A stretch of DNA of 64,000 bases, from NCBI RefSeq assembly GCF_002920635.1, contig NZ_PQSR01000002.1, forward strand, positions 1 to 64,000. The letters run 5' to 3'. The notes below the pieces were generated by a model that did not search any database, was not told the DNA's origin, and saw only the letters and a list, made by a program, of their open reading frames with translations. This DNA comes from Streptomyces sp. Ru72. GTDB lineage: Bacteria > Actinomycetota > Actinomycetes > Streptomycetales > Streptomycetaceae. This document shows, in pieces, positions 41,371 to 51,908 of the stretch. The translations under genes were made by a program, and so were the position numbers. Within the stretch, counting starts at the first letter, position 1. Every line of letters starts with the position of its first letter.

Positions 41371-42348
41371 GTGGTCAAGCTCTCCGTTATCGTGCCGTTC
41401 TACAACGTGCAGCAATACGCGTCCGACACCCTGAAGAGCCTGCGTGCGAACGCACGCGAGGACTTCGAATTCATTCTCGTCGACGATTGCTCGCGCGACG
41501 AGACACCGGACATCCTCGCGCGCGCGGAGCGCGAGCTGCCAGGCGCGGTGGTTGTCCGGCACGAGAAGAACGGGGGGCTGGCGACCGCGCGCAACACCGG
41601 GATCGACACGGCACGCGGCGAGTACCTCACGTTCCTCGACGGGGACGACTGGCTCGCCCCCGGCTACTTCGCCAGACTGGTCGCCGCCATCGAGGAGTTG
41701 GGCTGCGACTTCGTACGCACCGACCACGTCCAGTGCACCGGGCGGGCGCGTGCCGTCCACCGGGTGCCGCACGGCCGTCGCGGGGTGGTCATGAACCCGC
41801 GCGACGCCATCCTGCCCGCCGACCGCTCCACCTCCGTCGACTACGCGTACGCCTGGGCGGGTGCGTACCACCGCCGCCTCGTCGACCGCGGTCTACTGCA
41901 CTTCACCGACGGCCTGCGCACCGCCGAGGACCGGCCCTGGATCTGGAAGCTGCACCGGGAGGCGGAGTCCTTCGCCGCGGTGAGCCTCATGGGCGTCTAC
42001 TACCGGCGCGGTGTCGCCTCCTCGCTCACACAGATCGGGGACGTGCGGCAACTGGACTTCATCCGCGCGTTCGACCAGATCGTGGCGGAGACAGCCGGGG
42101 ACCAGGATGCCGACAAGCTGCTCCCCAAGGCCGTGCGCACCTACTGCGCGATCATTTCCCACCATCTGGGATCCGTCGAAAGATTCGAGCCGCCGGTGGC
42201 ACGGAAACTGAAGTCGATGAGTGCTGTCGCGCTGCGGCGCATGCCGCAGGACGTGCTCGACGACGCCCTGGACTCGATGGACATCGAGCGGGCCTCACGT
42301 CTGCGCCGGCTGCGCCGCCGCCCCGCCCCCGCGGGGGTGGCCGCATGA
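41371..42348 (+). CDS. Family 2 glycosyltransferase
   Basis: A 325-residue GT-A inverting glycosyltransferase. It has VKLSVIVPFYNVQQYASDTL, the nucleotide-binding ILVDDCSRDET, EKNGGLATARNTGID, and the metal-binding DXD element in LTFLDGDDWLAPGYF. It probably adds a sugar during assembly of the wall polymer. GTG 41371 is chosen because the family consensus begins right there; the longer frame has no homology-like sequence. It overlaps the polysialyltransferase-like gene by four bases (ATGA), so both are made together. Confidence 0.9.
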   Translation: MVKLSVIVPFYNVQQYASDTLKSLRANAREDFEFILVDDCSRDETPDILARAERELPGAVVVRHEKNGGLATARNTGIDTARGEYLTFLDGDDWLAPGYFARLVAAIEELGCDFVRTDHVQCTGRARAVHRVPHGRRGVVMNPRDAILPADRSTSVDYAYAWAGAYHRRLVDRGLLHFTDGLRTAEDRPWIWKLHREAESFAAVSLMGVYYRRGVASSLTQIGDVRQLDFIRAFDQIVAETAGDQDADKLLPKAVRTYCAIISHHLGSVERFEPPVARKLKSMSAVALRRMPQDVLDDALDSMDIERASRLRRLRRRPAPAGVAA

Positions 42349-43685
42349 GGACGCAGATCTTCCTGGCGTCGACCCTGTACGGCGCGGCGACCCTGGCCGC
42401 GGCGCTGGACAGCGAGTGCTTCGCGCCCGCCGACCGGCGCATCCTGCTCGTGTCCAACAACGCGATGACGCCCGAGACCACACCCGGCCTGGACGAGATG
42501 CCCGGCTTCGAGCGGCTGCGCGGCCGCTTCGACGAGGTCATCTCCTGGAACGAGACCATCCACCCCTTCCACCCGGGCGGCTGGGCCCCCCGCCTGGACG
42601 ACGTCCCGCTGTGGGAGCGGCACCTGCGGCTCCTGTGGAACCTGGGCGACGACGAGATCGAGCTGGCCGTGGAGTCCATCCAGGTCAACCCGGCGCTCGG
42701 CGTCTGCCAGATCTTCACCGGTGCGCCCGTCACCGTCTACGCGGACGGCCTGATGAGCTACGGCCCCACCCGCAACAAGATCGACCCGCTGGTCGGCACC
42801 CGCGTGGACCGGCTGCTGCACCTGGACCTGGTGCCGGGCCTGAAGCCGCTGCTGCTGACCGAGTTCGGCGTCGAGCCGGAGATCGTGCCGCCGGACGCGT
42901 TCTCCAAGGTGCTCGCGGAACTCGAGGAGACCGGCGACGCGTTGCCCGCCGTCGAGGCCCCCGCGCTGCTGCTCGGCCAGTACCTCTCGGCGCTCGACAT
43001 ACTCACCGCGGTGGAGGAGGAGAGCCTCCATGTGCGGATGCTGAAGGGCGCCGTCGCGCTCGGGCACACCCGGGTGGTGTTCAAGCCGCACCCCTCGGCG
43101 CCCGCCCGGTGGTCGCGCGCTCTGGAGCAGGAGGCGGAGAAGCTGGGCGCCGACCTGACGGTGCTCGACACCCCGGTCCTCGCCGAGGTGCTGTACCAGC
43201 GCATGCGTCCGGCGCTGGTCGTCGGCTGTTTCTCCACCGCGCTGCTCACCGCGTCCGCGTTCTACGGCCTCCCGGTCGCCCGTATCGGCACCGAGACCCT
43301 GCTGGAGCGTCTGGCTCCGTTCGAGAACAGCAACCGCGTCCCGGTGACCGTCGTGGACGCCCTGCTGCCGGAGCTGACGGAGCGTCAGGCGGTCGAGGAC
43401 CAGCGCCGGGGCATGGAGGTCGAGGACCTGAACGCGCTCGTGCGGGCCGTGGGCTTCGCCATGCAGCCGAAGATCTACCCGGAGCTGCGGACGCACGCCG
43501 AGCGCTATCTCACCGAACACCTGGGTCCGCACACCTGGCGGTACTTCAAGCGGCGTCGCCTGACCTCGCTGGCGCTGCCCGGTGGGATCCCCGTCCAGCT
43601 GGCGTTCATCCCGCGCAACGCCACCGTCCGCAGGGTCGCCCGCCGGGCCCGGGCCCTCAGGCGCGGACGGGTCGCCCGGGGCTGA
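42345..43685 (+). CDS. Alpha-2,8-polysialyltransferase-family protein
   Basis: A 446-residue protein of the bacterial polysialyltransferase (PF07388-like) type, with TQIFLASTLYGAATLAAALD at the start. The HP motif lies in VVFKPHPSAPARWS, followed by the distal VVGCFSTALLTASAFYGLPVA segment that binds the CMP donor in relatives. It would polymerise or transfer CMP-activated nonulosonic acid, matching the NeuB and NeuA genes. The basic C terminus (RRVARRARALRRGR) may contact the membrane. It is translationally coupled to the GT2 gene. Confidence 0.85.
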   Translation: MRTQIFLASTLYGAATLAAALDSECFAPADRRILLVSNNAMTPETTPGLDEMPGFERLRGRFDEVISWNETIHPFHPGGWAPRLDDVPLWERHLRLLWNLGDDEIELAVESIQVNPALGVCQIFTGAPVTVYADGLMSYGPTRNKIDPLVGTRVDRLLHLDLVPGLKPLLLTEFGVEPEIVPPDAFSKVLAELEETGDALPAVEAPALLLGQYLSALDILTAVEEESLHVRMLKGAVALGHTRVVFKPHPSAPARWSRALEQEAEKLGADLTVLDTPVLAEVLYQRMRPALVVGCFSTALLTASAFYGLPVARIGTETLLERLAPFENSNRVPVTVVDALLPELTERQAVEDQRRGMEVEDLNALVRAVGFAMQPKIYPELRTHAERYLTEHLGPHTWRYFKRRRLTSLALPGGIPVQLAFIPRNATVRRVARRARALRRGRVARG

Positions 43686-44040
43686 GGGGTCCGTGCACTG
43701 TGCCGGCCGGACAGCGCGGCCCGGCACCGCGCCTCGCCGCGTTGTCGGGTCGCCCGCGGGTCGCCGACCGGCACGGGTGCGCGCCCGGCACACCGCCGCG
43801 GCGGCGCGGGCGACCCTGCACGGCACGCGGGCGACCCTGCACGGCACCGTGCCGACCCCGTCCGGCCCTTCGCGCGGGGACGGACAGTTTCACGGCCGCG
43901 TTCTCGAAGCCCCGGCTCTCGGTCGGCCCACAGGAATTGGCCCGCTGTTCACCCCGCCGCCCGTTGGGACGACGCCTGCCGGGCAGATGCTGGGCAGTTC
44001 TCGCACCGTTTCCGTCCGCACAAGGGAGTGCCCCGTCCTC
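43686..44040. other. Intergenic region with a two-copy 21-bp repeat
   Basis: There is no gene in these 355 bp. Two exact copies of a 21-bp unit (core GCGACCCTGCACGGCA) lie at 43805-43825 and 43826-43846. The promoter of the methyltransferase gene should lie in the last 100 bp. Confidence 0.6.
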
Positions 44041-44964
44041 ATGGTCGCCACAGCAGAAACGGCTCCACCGCCCCGTCGGCTCGATGACGTCCCCGGCTGG
44101 TTCCCCGTTCTCGACCAGACGCTCTTCAACTGGTTCCTCGACCGGCAGGAATCCGCCGGGATGCGCGGAGACCTGCTGGAGGTCGGGGTGTACATGGGCA
44201 AGAGTGCGATCTTCCTCGGCCGGCATCTGAGGGACGGCGAGGGGTTCACGGTGTGCGACCTCTTCGGGGGCGACGCACCGGACGACGCCAACAGGGCGGA
44301 GTCGACGAAGTCGTACAGCGCCCTGACCCGGCAGGCCTTCGAGGAGAACTACCTCTCCTTCCACGACGCGCTGCCCCGCGTCCTGCAGGGACCGAGTTCG
44401 ATGGTGCCCGACGAGGTCCCGCCGCGTTCCTGCCGGTTCGTCCACATCGACGGCTCGCACCTGTACGAGCACGTCCACGGTGACATAGGAGCGGCCCACG
44501 ACCTGCTGCTGCCGGGCGGAATCGTCGTCCTGGACGACTTCCGCTCGGAGCACACCCCCGGTGTCTCGGTGGCCGCGTGGGAAGCGGTGCTGAACAGGGG
44601 TCTGCGCCCGATCTGTCTGAGCACACAGAAGCTGTACGGGACCTGGGGCGATCCCGAGCCCGTCCAGGAGGAACTGCTGGCGATGGTGGAGGGGCGCGAG
44701 GACTGCCACCTCAGTGTCCAGCAGGCCGCCGGCCACCGCATCGTCCGCCTCAAGTCCAAGGGCATGCAGGCACCCCCGTTCCCTCCGTCCCGGCACGCCG
44801 ACGCCCCGGAGCCCGCTGCGGCCGCGATCCCCGCGCAGCCGATCCGGCGGCCCGCCGACCCGCCGAAGCGTGCCGCGGTCCCGCGCAGCCGGACCCGTAA
44901 GCTCGCCGCGGACCTGCTCCCGCCGGTGGTCACGCGCGCGATCCGCAAGGCCCGCAACCGCTGA
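44041..44964 (+). CDS. SAM-dependent methyltransferase, TylF/MycF-like
   Basis: A 307-residue class I methyltransferase. It has DLLEVGVYMGKSAIFLGRHL (SAM-binding motif I), VCDLFGGDAPDD, the metal-binding FVHIDGSHLYEHVHGDI and GGIVVLDDFRS. These are signatures of the TylF/MycF macrocin O-methyltransferase fold. The last 70 residues are Pro/Arg-rich and add no domain. It probably O-methylates a sugar of the surface polymer encoded next door, by position. The ATG has an AAGGGAG element 12 bases upstream, rather far. Confidence 0.82.
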   Translation: MVATAETAPPPRRLDDVPGWFPVLDQTLFNWFLDRQESAGMRGDLLEVGVYMGKSAIFLGRHLRDGEGFTVCDLFGGDAPDDANRAESTKSYSALTRQAFEENYLSFHDALPRVLQGPSSMVPDEVPPRSCRFVHIDGSHLYEHVHGDIGAAHDLLLPGGIVVLDDFRSEHTPGVSVAAWEAVLNRGLRPICLSTQKLYGTWGDPEPVQEELLAMVEGREDCHLSVQQAAGHRIVRLKSKGMQAPPFPPSRHADAPEPAAAAIPAQPIRRPADPPKRAAVPRSRTRKLAADLLPPVVTRAIRKARNR

Positions 44965-45108
44965 GCGGCGCGCCGGCGAGCGGGCGGCCGCGCGTTCACC
45001 CGGGCCGGGGCCGCCGCCCGGCCCGGTTCGCCCGGCCTCGGCCCTGTCGCGTGGCGATCTGCCCGCGCGCTGGTCGGACCGCACGAACTGGCGGTGCCGG
45101 GCTGGGGG

Positions 45109-45199
45109 CCTCTCGCCTCTCGCCTCTCGCCTCTCGCCTCTCGCCTCTCGCCTCTCGCCTCTCGCCTCTCGCCTCTCGCCTCTCGCCTCTCGCCTCTCG
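45109..45199. repeat. Thirteen tandem copies of CCTCTCG
   Basis: Thirteen exact heptamers with no interruption, in the 280-bp gap between the convergent methyltransferase and LysE genes. The unit differs from the GGCTCCC array at 34216. Confidence 0.95.
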
Positions 45200-45244
45200 T
45201 TTGGATCATGCCGGGCTCGCGGGGCCCGATCCGAACGAGAGACC

Positions 45245-45913
45245 CTACGCGCTCGCCAGCGACAGCTTCACCGCGAACCCGAGGAACAGCAGGCCCACGG
45301 CCGAAGTGGCCCCCGCCGAGAGCCGCTTGCGCCGCCGGAAGGCCGCCGCGAGGCGCGTACCGCTGAATATCAGGGCGCTGAGGTAGAGGAAGCTGGCGAG
45401 CTGGGCGAAGGCGCCGAGGACGACGAAGGACAGCGCGGGGTAGGCGTATCCCGGGTCGACGAACTGCACGAAGAAGGCGATGAAGAACAGGATCGCCTTC
45501 GGGTTGAACAGGCTGATGACGAGGGCGCGGCGGTAGGGCCGCTCCTCGGCGGGGGCGGCGGGAGCGGCGGGAGCGGCGGCCGGCGTGTCCTCGACGGCCT
45601 TCTCCCGCCGCGAACGCCACATCCCGACGGCGGCGCGCAGCATTCCGACCGCCAGCCAGCTGAGGTATCCGGCGCCGGCGTACTTCACGACGCCGAACAG
45701 CACGGCGTTCGCCTGGAGCAGCGAGGCGACCCCGGCGGCCGACAGTGTCATCAGCACGGTGTCCCCACACCACACACCCGCCGCGGCGGTGTACCCGGCG
45801 CGCACCCCGCGCCGGGCGGCGACGGACAGCACGTACAGGGAGTTGGGCCCGGGCAGCAGGACGATGAGGACGAGCCCTGCCAGATAGGTGGGGAGATCGA
45901 TGACGCCGAACAT
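45245..45913 (-). CDS. LysE/RhtB-family amino acid exporter
   Basis: A 222-residue membrane protein with six predicted helices. The LysE signature is near the N terminus (YLAGLVLIVLLPGPNSLYVL, then RRGVRAGYTAAAGVWCGD), with FNPKAILFFIAFFVQFV in the second half. It exports an amino acid or derivative; LeuE-like members export leucine. The middle loop holds an Ala/Pro run (TPAAAPAAPAAPA). ATG 45913 matches the family start; GTG 45943 with a GGGGTGG site is an alternative. Confidence 0.88.
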   Translation of the reverse strand: MFGVIDLPTYLAGLVLIVLLPGPNSLYVLSVAARRGVRAGYTAAAGVWCGDTVLMTLSAAGVASLLQANAVLFGVVKYAGAGYLSWLAVGMLRAAVGMWRSRREKAVEDTPAAAPAAPAAPAEERPYRRALVISLFNPKAILFFIAFFVQFVDPGYAYPALSFVVLGAFAQLASFLYLSALIFSGTRLAAAFRRRKRLSAGATSAVGLLFLGFAVKLSLASA

Positions 45914-45964
45914 GGCAAGGAGTGTCGCACGGGGGTACGACACTCCACCCCGCCGGTACGACGG

Positions 45965-47545
<1,581 letters not shown>

Positions 47546-47785
47546 GGTGTGTGCCTCCGCGTTGCTTCGTTGCTTCGTACTCGGCTTGGTGGCCTGGCTT
47601 CGTTACTCGCCAGTACAGACGACCCTCGCGACGGACTGTAGCGGCGGCCCTGCGCGCGGTGGAATCGCCGCACGCTGGGACCTTGCTCACAACCATGCCC
47701 CCTGGTTCGCCGTCGGTCACGCGCGGGGAACATCTGAGGAGATGCGACCGGACAGAGGCGTCCGGTGAGACGGCGGGGGGTCGGT

Positions 47786-48640
47786 ATGCGTATCAGGGGC
47801 ATGGGGAAGTCGCTCGTCGCCGTCACCGGGGCCGCCGTGCTCCTCCTGGCCGCCGGCTGCACGGCGCAGCCGGGGGACGCGGGCGGCGGGGACGGCGGGA
47901 ACCGTTCGCCGGTGCACATCGAGGTCCCGCGCACCCCGTCCGCCGCCGGGCGCACCGCGTCCGGGGACGGCGCGCCGAGCACCGCCGCCCCTGCCCCGGA
48001 GCCCTCGCCCGCCACCCTGTGGCGGCGCGGCGACTCGGGCCGCGGGGTGCGCGAGCTGCAGGCCCGGCTGCGTCAGGTCGACTGGCTGTTCGACGGCCCG
48101 ACGGGGACGTACGACGACCTGACCGAGAACGCCGTCAGGGGTTTCCAGGGCAAGCGCGGATTGCCCCGTACGGGTGAGGTCGACTCCGCCACCTGGCGGC
48201 GGTTGCTGGCCATGACGCACGAGCCCGGCACATGGGAGCTGTACCTGATGGGCGGACAGCCGGCCGGGGCCCCGGACCGGCGCTGTATGACGGGCCGGGT
48301 GCTGTGCATCAGCAAGACGAGCCGCACGTTGCGCTGGATGGTGGACGGACGGACGCTCTCGACGATGGCGGTGCGCTTCGGCACGGAATACACCCCGACC
48401 CGCGAAGGTGTGTTCCGCGTCTACTGGAAGTCACGCGACCACGTGTCCACGCTCTACCACTCGCCGATGCCGTACGCGATGTTCTTCAGCGGCGGTCAGG
48501 CGGTGCACTACTCGTACGACTTCGCGGCGCGCGGCTATGCCGGAGGCTCGCACGGATGTGTGAACGTACGGGACGAGTCGGCGATCGCGGCGCTGTTCGC
48601 CCAGGTGCGGGTCGGCGACAAGGTCGTCGTCTACTGGTAG
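47786..48640 (+). CDS. L,D-transpeptidase lipoprotein with peptidoglycan-binding domain
   Basis: A 284-residue envelope protein. The signal peptide MRIRGMGKSLVAVTGAAVLL ends in the lipobox LAAGC. A disordered Thr/Ala/Pro linker follows, then a PG_binding_1 domain (GDSGRGVRELQARLRQVDWL, ENAVRGFQGKRGLPRTG). Residues about 150-284 are a YkuD L,D-transpeptidase domain with the catalytic SHGCVNV and its histidine in VHYSYDF. It would make 3-3 cross-links or anchor proteins outside the membrane. ATG 47786 follows a GGGGGG site; an upstream GTG at 47765 is possible. Confidence 0.9.
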   Translation: MRIRGMGKSLVAVTGAAVLLLAAGCTAQPGDAGGGDGGNRSPVHIEVPRTPSAAGRTASGDGAPSTAAPAPEPSPATLWRRGDSGRGVRELQARLRQVDWLFDGPTGTYDDLTENAVRGFQGKRGLPRTGEVDSATWRRLLAMTHEPGTWELYLMGGQPAGAPDRRCMTGRVLCISKTSRTLRWMVDGRTLSTMAVRFGTEYTPTREGVFRVYWKSRDHVSTLYHSPMPYAMFFSGGQAVHYSYDFAARGYAGGSHGCVNVRDESAIAALFAQVRVGDKVVVYW

Positions 48641-48660
48641 ACGCCTGAAGGAGGATGTGG

Positions 48661-48699
48661 GGCGCGGGCGGGACCGGGGGAACGTGTCCCGCCCGCGCC
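48661..48699. terminator. Terminator of the L,D-transpeptidase gene
   Basis: A perfect 14-bp stem GGCGCGGGCGGGAC/GTCCCGCCCGCGCC with an 11-base loop, 21 bases after the stop, between convergent genes. Confidence 0.85.
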
Positions 48700-48862
48700 G
48701 GTGCACGAGCCGTGGGTACGGGGGGAACCCCGGCTCCGTGCGACGGCCGATGACCAGTCGGCTCACTCAGTACTGCGCCACGGCGGCCGAAAGTGTCACA
48801 CCTCCGGCGAAGAATTTTTCAGGAGAGGCGAAACCGCAGCTCAGCGCGGCAGTGGCGACGGC

Positions 48863-49960
48863 TCAGTGGTTCTCGGCGGAGCCCAGGGCGCTGTACGTCG
48901 GGCTCGGGGACGCCGTGCGCGTCGGCGCGGCCCCGACCAGACCGCGGGGTGCGGTGGGCACAGGGGCGACCGGCGCTATGTGGCCTTCGCCGTCACCGCC
49001 GTCACCGCCGTGGCCGCCCTGGTCGCCGCCACCGCCGCTGCTCCCTTTCCCGCCGCTGTCCCCTTTTCCGCCGCCGCCGTTCCCGTCGCGGCCCTTGCCG
49101 CTCCCGTCCTGGCCGGAACCCTCGTCGCCGCCGCCCAGGACCCCCTTGCAGTACGCCTTCACGCGGCCGCTGCCGCCCGCCGCGGCCGCCAGGTCGCGCA
49201 GCCGCTCGGGACCGAGGACCTTGCCTCCGGCCATGTCACGGCAGGACGAGCGCACCTCGGTCCACCGGTCACCGGTCGGCCCGTCCGCGCGGTTGCCGGG
49301 GTCGCCGGGCCGGCCGGTCGCGGTCGAGCCGTCGCGTGCCTCGTCGCGCGAGGAGCCGTCCCGCCCCGGTGTACCGGACGTGCCGCCCGGCGTCACGGAC
49401 GGGCCCCCGGTTCCCGCCGTGCCGGGGGTCGCAGTGACCGACGGCTGAGGGGACGTCAGCGCCGGCGACACGGACGCGGCCGGCCCCGGGGCGTCGCGGA
49501 ACGGAGTCGGCAGCATTCCGGTTCCGGCGGCCACCGCGACGCCGCCGATCATCCCGGCGGCCACCGTGGCGGCCAGCCCGAAGCGCACCGTGCGCCACCG
49601 GCGGGCCCGCCGCCCACCCGCCTCGGAACGACCGAGACGAACGAGTCCGGCGTCGGCATTGGCGGGCCCGCCTGCCGCCCGGGCGAGGTCGCGAGCCTGG
49701 GAGAGAGCGGCGGGCTGCGGGTGGCGCACCGCCCCGTTGTCGTTCCGGGCCGCACGGGCGGCCCGGAACGCGGCCACCGCGGCCTCCTCACCCGGGAGTT
49801 CCTCGCTGGTCGAAGCGGGTGCGGCGGCCAGAGCGGCGAGTGCTTCGGCGAGCCGTTCGGCGCGGGCACGCACCTCGGCGTCGACGGGGGCCGGGGGCTC
49901 TCCGCGCAGCAGACGCTCCGCCGCGTCCCTGTCCAGCCACCTGTCCTGCTCGTCGGCCAT
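48863..49960 (-). CDS. Membrane partner of ECF sigma factor (putative anti-sigma-like), copy 1
   Basis: A 365-residue protein coupled to the ECF gene by an ATGA overlap. Its cytoplasmic N terminus contains EEAAVAAFRAARAARND, followed by one membrane helix (FGLAATVAAGMIGGVAVAAGTG). Outside are a Ser/Pro/Thr-rich linker and a conserved two-cysteine segment (RSSCRDM ... RLRDLAAAAGGSGRVKAYC), then a glycine-rich tail. There is no zinc anti-sigma (HxxxCxxC) motif. The layout mirrors copy 2 at 51084-51908. It is probably a transmembrane regulator of the adjacent sigma factor. Confidence 0.75.
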   Translation of the reverse strand: MADEQDRWLDRDAAERLLRGEPPAPVDAEVRARAERLAEALAALAAAPASTSEELPGEEAAVAAFRAARAARNDNGAVRHPQPAALSQARDLARAAGGPANADAGLVRLGRSEAGGRRARRWRTVRFGLAATVAAGMIGGVAVAAGTGMLPTPFRDAPGPAASVSPALTSPQPSVTATPGTAGTGGPSVTPGGTSGTPGRDGSSRDEARDGSTATGRPGDPGNRADGPTGDRWTEVRSSCRDMAGGKVLGPERLRDLAAAAGGSGRVKAYCKGVLGGGDEGSGQDGSGKGRDGNGGGGKGDSGGKGSSGGGGDQGGHGGDGGDGEGHIAPVAPVPTAPRGLVGAAPTRTASPSPTYSALGSAENH

Positions 49961-50667
49961 CACATGTCCTTCTGCGTCCGCGAACGCGTATGCGTCACAC
50001 CGGCGGACGACACCGCACGTCTGTGCGCATCTCGCTGGGGAGGCATGGCGCCGAGCGCGCCAGCCGATTCCGGATCCGTGTCCGGATTCACTTCGAGCAA
50101 CTCCGCGAGCCGCTTGAGACCGCGGTGCGCCGCCGTGCGGACGGCTCCCGGACGCTTGCCGAGCGTCTCGGCGGCGGTCTTGGCGTCGAGACCCACGACC
50201 ACCCGCAGCACCACGGCCTCCGCCTGGTCCTGCGGAAGCTGGGCGATGAGGGAGAGCGTGCGGCCGGTTGCCAGGGCCTCGATGGCCTCCCCGGCCGTGT
50301 CGGACTCGGCGGGCTTCCCGGTCAGTTCCGTCTCGTCGCCGCCGATCGCGGGGCGGCGGCCGCGCATCCGTATGTGGTCGAGGGCGCGGTTGCGGGCGAT
50401 ACGGGCCGCCCAGCCGCGGAACCGGTCGGCATCGCCGCTGAACCGGTCCAGGTCACGGGCGATCTGCAGCCACGCCTCGGAGGTGACGTCCTCCGCGTCC
50501 GGGTCTCCGACCAGCGTGCGCACATACCCGAGCAGCCGCGGATGCACCGCGCGGTACACGGTACGGAAAGCGGTCTCGTCCCCCTCCTGTGCCGCACGCA
50601 CCGCGGCCGTCAGCTCCGCGTCGTCCCCCAGCACCCGAACTGCCCCTCTGTGCGCCTGATCCGGCAC
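49960..50667 (-). CDS. ECF RNA polymerase sigma factor, copy 1 of a tandem pair
   Basis: A 235-residue ECF sigma factor. Region 2 is AFRTVYRAVHPRLLGYVRTL, DPDAEDVTSEAWLQIARDL and FRGWAARIARNRALDHIR. Region 4 is LPQDQAEAVVLRVVVGLDAKTAAETL with GAVRTAAHRGLKRLAELL. A hydrophilic tail of about 45 residues follows region 4. The GTG start is the only one near a full region 1.2-like segment. It overlaps its membrane partner by one base plus the stop (ATGA). It is strongly similar to the sigma factor at 51905-52585, which implies duplication of the whole two-gene unit. Confidence 0.9.
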   Translation of the reverse strand: MPDQAHRGAVRVLGDDAELTAAVRAAQEGDETAFRTVYRAVHPRLLGYVRTLVGDPDAEDVTSEAWLQIARDLDRFSGDADRFRGWAARIARNRALDHIRMRGRRPAIGGDETELTGKPAESDTAGEAIEALATGRTLSLIAQLPQDQAEAVVLRVVVGLDAKTAAETLGKRPGAVRTAAHRGLKRLAELLEVNPDTDPESAGALGAMPPQRDAHRRAVSSAGVTHTRSRTQKDM

Positions 50668-51083
50668 CGCTCGCGCGCGCCGGGTTCTCGCCGTCGTGAT
50701 TCCTCGTCCTGCCTGTGGTCTTCAGGCCGCTCGTGGTCTGCGGCGGTTGCATCACCCGTTATTGCTGATCGTCGCGGTCGGCGCGAAAGGCACGTTACGG
50801 CCTGAAACCGCTCTGCGTCCACGCCCGCACGACGTGCAACCAACCCGTGACGCGGCGAGGTGTGACAGAAAACGCATCCACGGCGCTGTAGAGAGTGACG
50901 GGCCGCCGCGCGGCCCGTACCGCGCGACGGCCGGGGCCTCTCCTGTGGGGGGTGGCGGCCCCGGCCGTTGCTTCGCGGCATCGGCCCGCCGCCCGGACAA
51001 CGCAAGCACGAGCCACCGGAGTGTCCGGGAAGGCGGCACGGGGGCGCGGGATTACTTGTTCGAGGGCGGCTCGAGGGCCTGGA
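50668..51083. other. Intergenic region between the two ECF units
   Basis: 416 bp with no supportable gene. It should contain the promoter of ECF copy 1 and the terminator of the copy 2 unit. I could not identify a convincing ECF-type -35 (GGAAC) and -10 pair by eye. Confidence 0.5.
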
Positions 51084-51908
51084 TTACCTGTTCTTCCCGC
51101 GGGCCTTGGCGGCCTTCTTGGCCTGGTCCCCGGGCACGGGAGTGCGGGAAGCCGCGGGAACCCTGCCCGCCTTGCCCGCCTCGCCGGATTCGCCGGACTT
51201 GCCCGATTCGATGTCGCCCTGTGCCAACTGCTCGGCGCAGTAGGCGGCGACCTTCTGTTCACCGCCGGCGGCCTCGACGAGCCGCTGCCATGCCGTCGAG
51301 CCGATGGCGTTGCCACGGTTGTCCACCTGCTCGTAGGCGCGGCAATGGGCCTCGGTGTCCTGGGCGGTGTCCGGGCGGCCGGGAGAGACGGAGGTGTCCG
51401 TCACAGGGGACGTCGCCGGATCCGGCGCCCCGCTCCACCGACCCGGGGCGCTCGGCGACGGCTGCCGCCGCCCGTGACCGTCGTCCCCGCCGCCGAAGGA
51501 GCCGCCCGGGCCGATCGCCGCGAACGCGACTCCGCCGAGGGTCAGTCCGGCGAGCAACAGGCAGACCACGGCCTTCGCCGACGACCGCGCACGCCGGCGC
51601 CCGTGCGCCCGCCAGTCGTCCCTGCGCCGGGTCCGCGCCCGGGGCGCGCCGGCCTCCCGGACGGCCCGGAACGCGGCCACCGCCCTCTGTTCGGCCTCTG
51701 GGTCCAGGGCGCACTCGCGCAGCGCGGCGGCGAGCAGCGCCTCCAGCGCGGTACTCCCGGCCGCGCCGGCGGAGGTGGAGGCGGTACCGCCGGGGTGCAC
51801 GCGCCGACGGCCGAAGACCTGGCCGTCGCTGTGCCGTTCACCCATGTCCACACCCATCTCCGCCCGGCCGCCGGCCCGGTCGTCGTGTCCGCCGCCGCTG
51901 CCGCTCAC
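51084..51908 (-). CDS. Membrane partner of ECF sigma factor (putative anti-sigma-like), copy 2
   Basis: A 274-residue paralogue of the protein at 48863. The N-terminal cytoplasmic part contains EQRAVAAFRAVREAGAPRAR. A single membrane helix (AVVCLLLAGLTLGGVAFAAI) follows, and an external two-cysteine segment (AHCRAYEQVDN ... WQRLVEAAGGEQKVAAYC). The C terminus is Ser/Gly then Lys-rich (KKAAKARGKNR) instead of glycine-rich. GTG start overlaps the ECF stop (GTGA). It probably holds its sigma factor inactive until an envelope signal; that role is inferred. Confidence 0.75.
   Translation of the reverse strand: MSGSGGGHDDRAGGRAEMGVDMGERHSDGQVFGRRRVHPGGTASTSAGAAGSTALEALLAAALRECALDPEAEQRAVAAFRAVREAGAPRARTRRRDDWRAHGRRRARSSAKAVVCLLLAGLTLGGVAFAAIGPGGSFGGGDDGHGRRQPSPSAPGRWSGAPDPATSPVTDTSVSPGRPDTAQDTEAHCRAYEQVDNRGNAIGSTAWQRLVEAAGGEQKVAAYCAEQLAQGDIESGKSGESGEAGKAGRVPAASRTPVPGDQAKKAAKARGKNR

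Noticed and set aside
34020..45200. Direct repeats considered as a CRISPR array.
   Set aside because: The repeats are contiguous heptamers or 21-bp doublets without spacers, and no cas genes are present.
47546..47785. GTTGCTTCGTTGCTTCG-like repeats upstream of the mutase considered as an operator.
   Set aside because: Only two partial copies exist and there is no dyad symmetry. I see no support beyond a short chance repeat.
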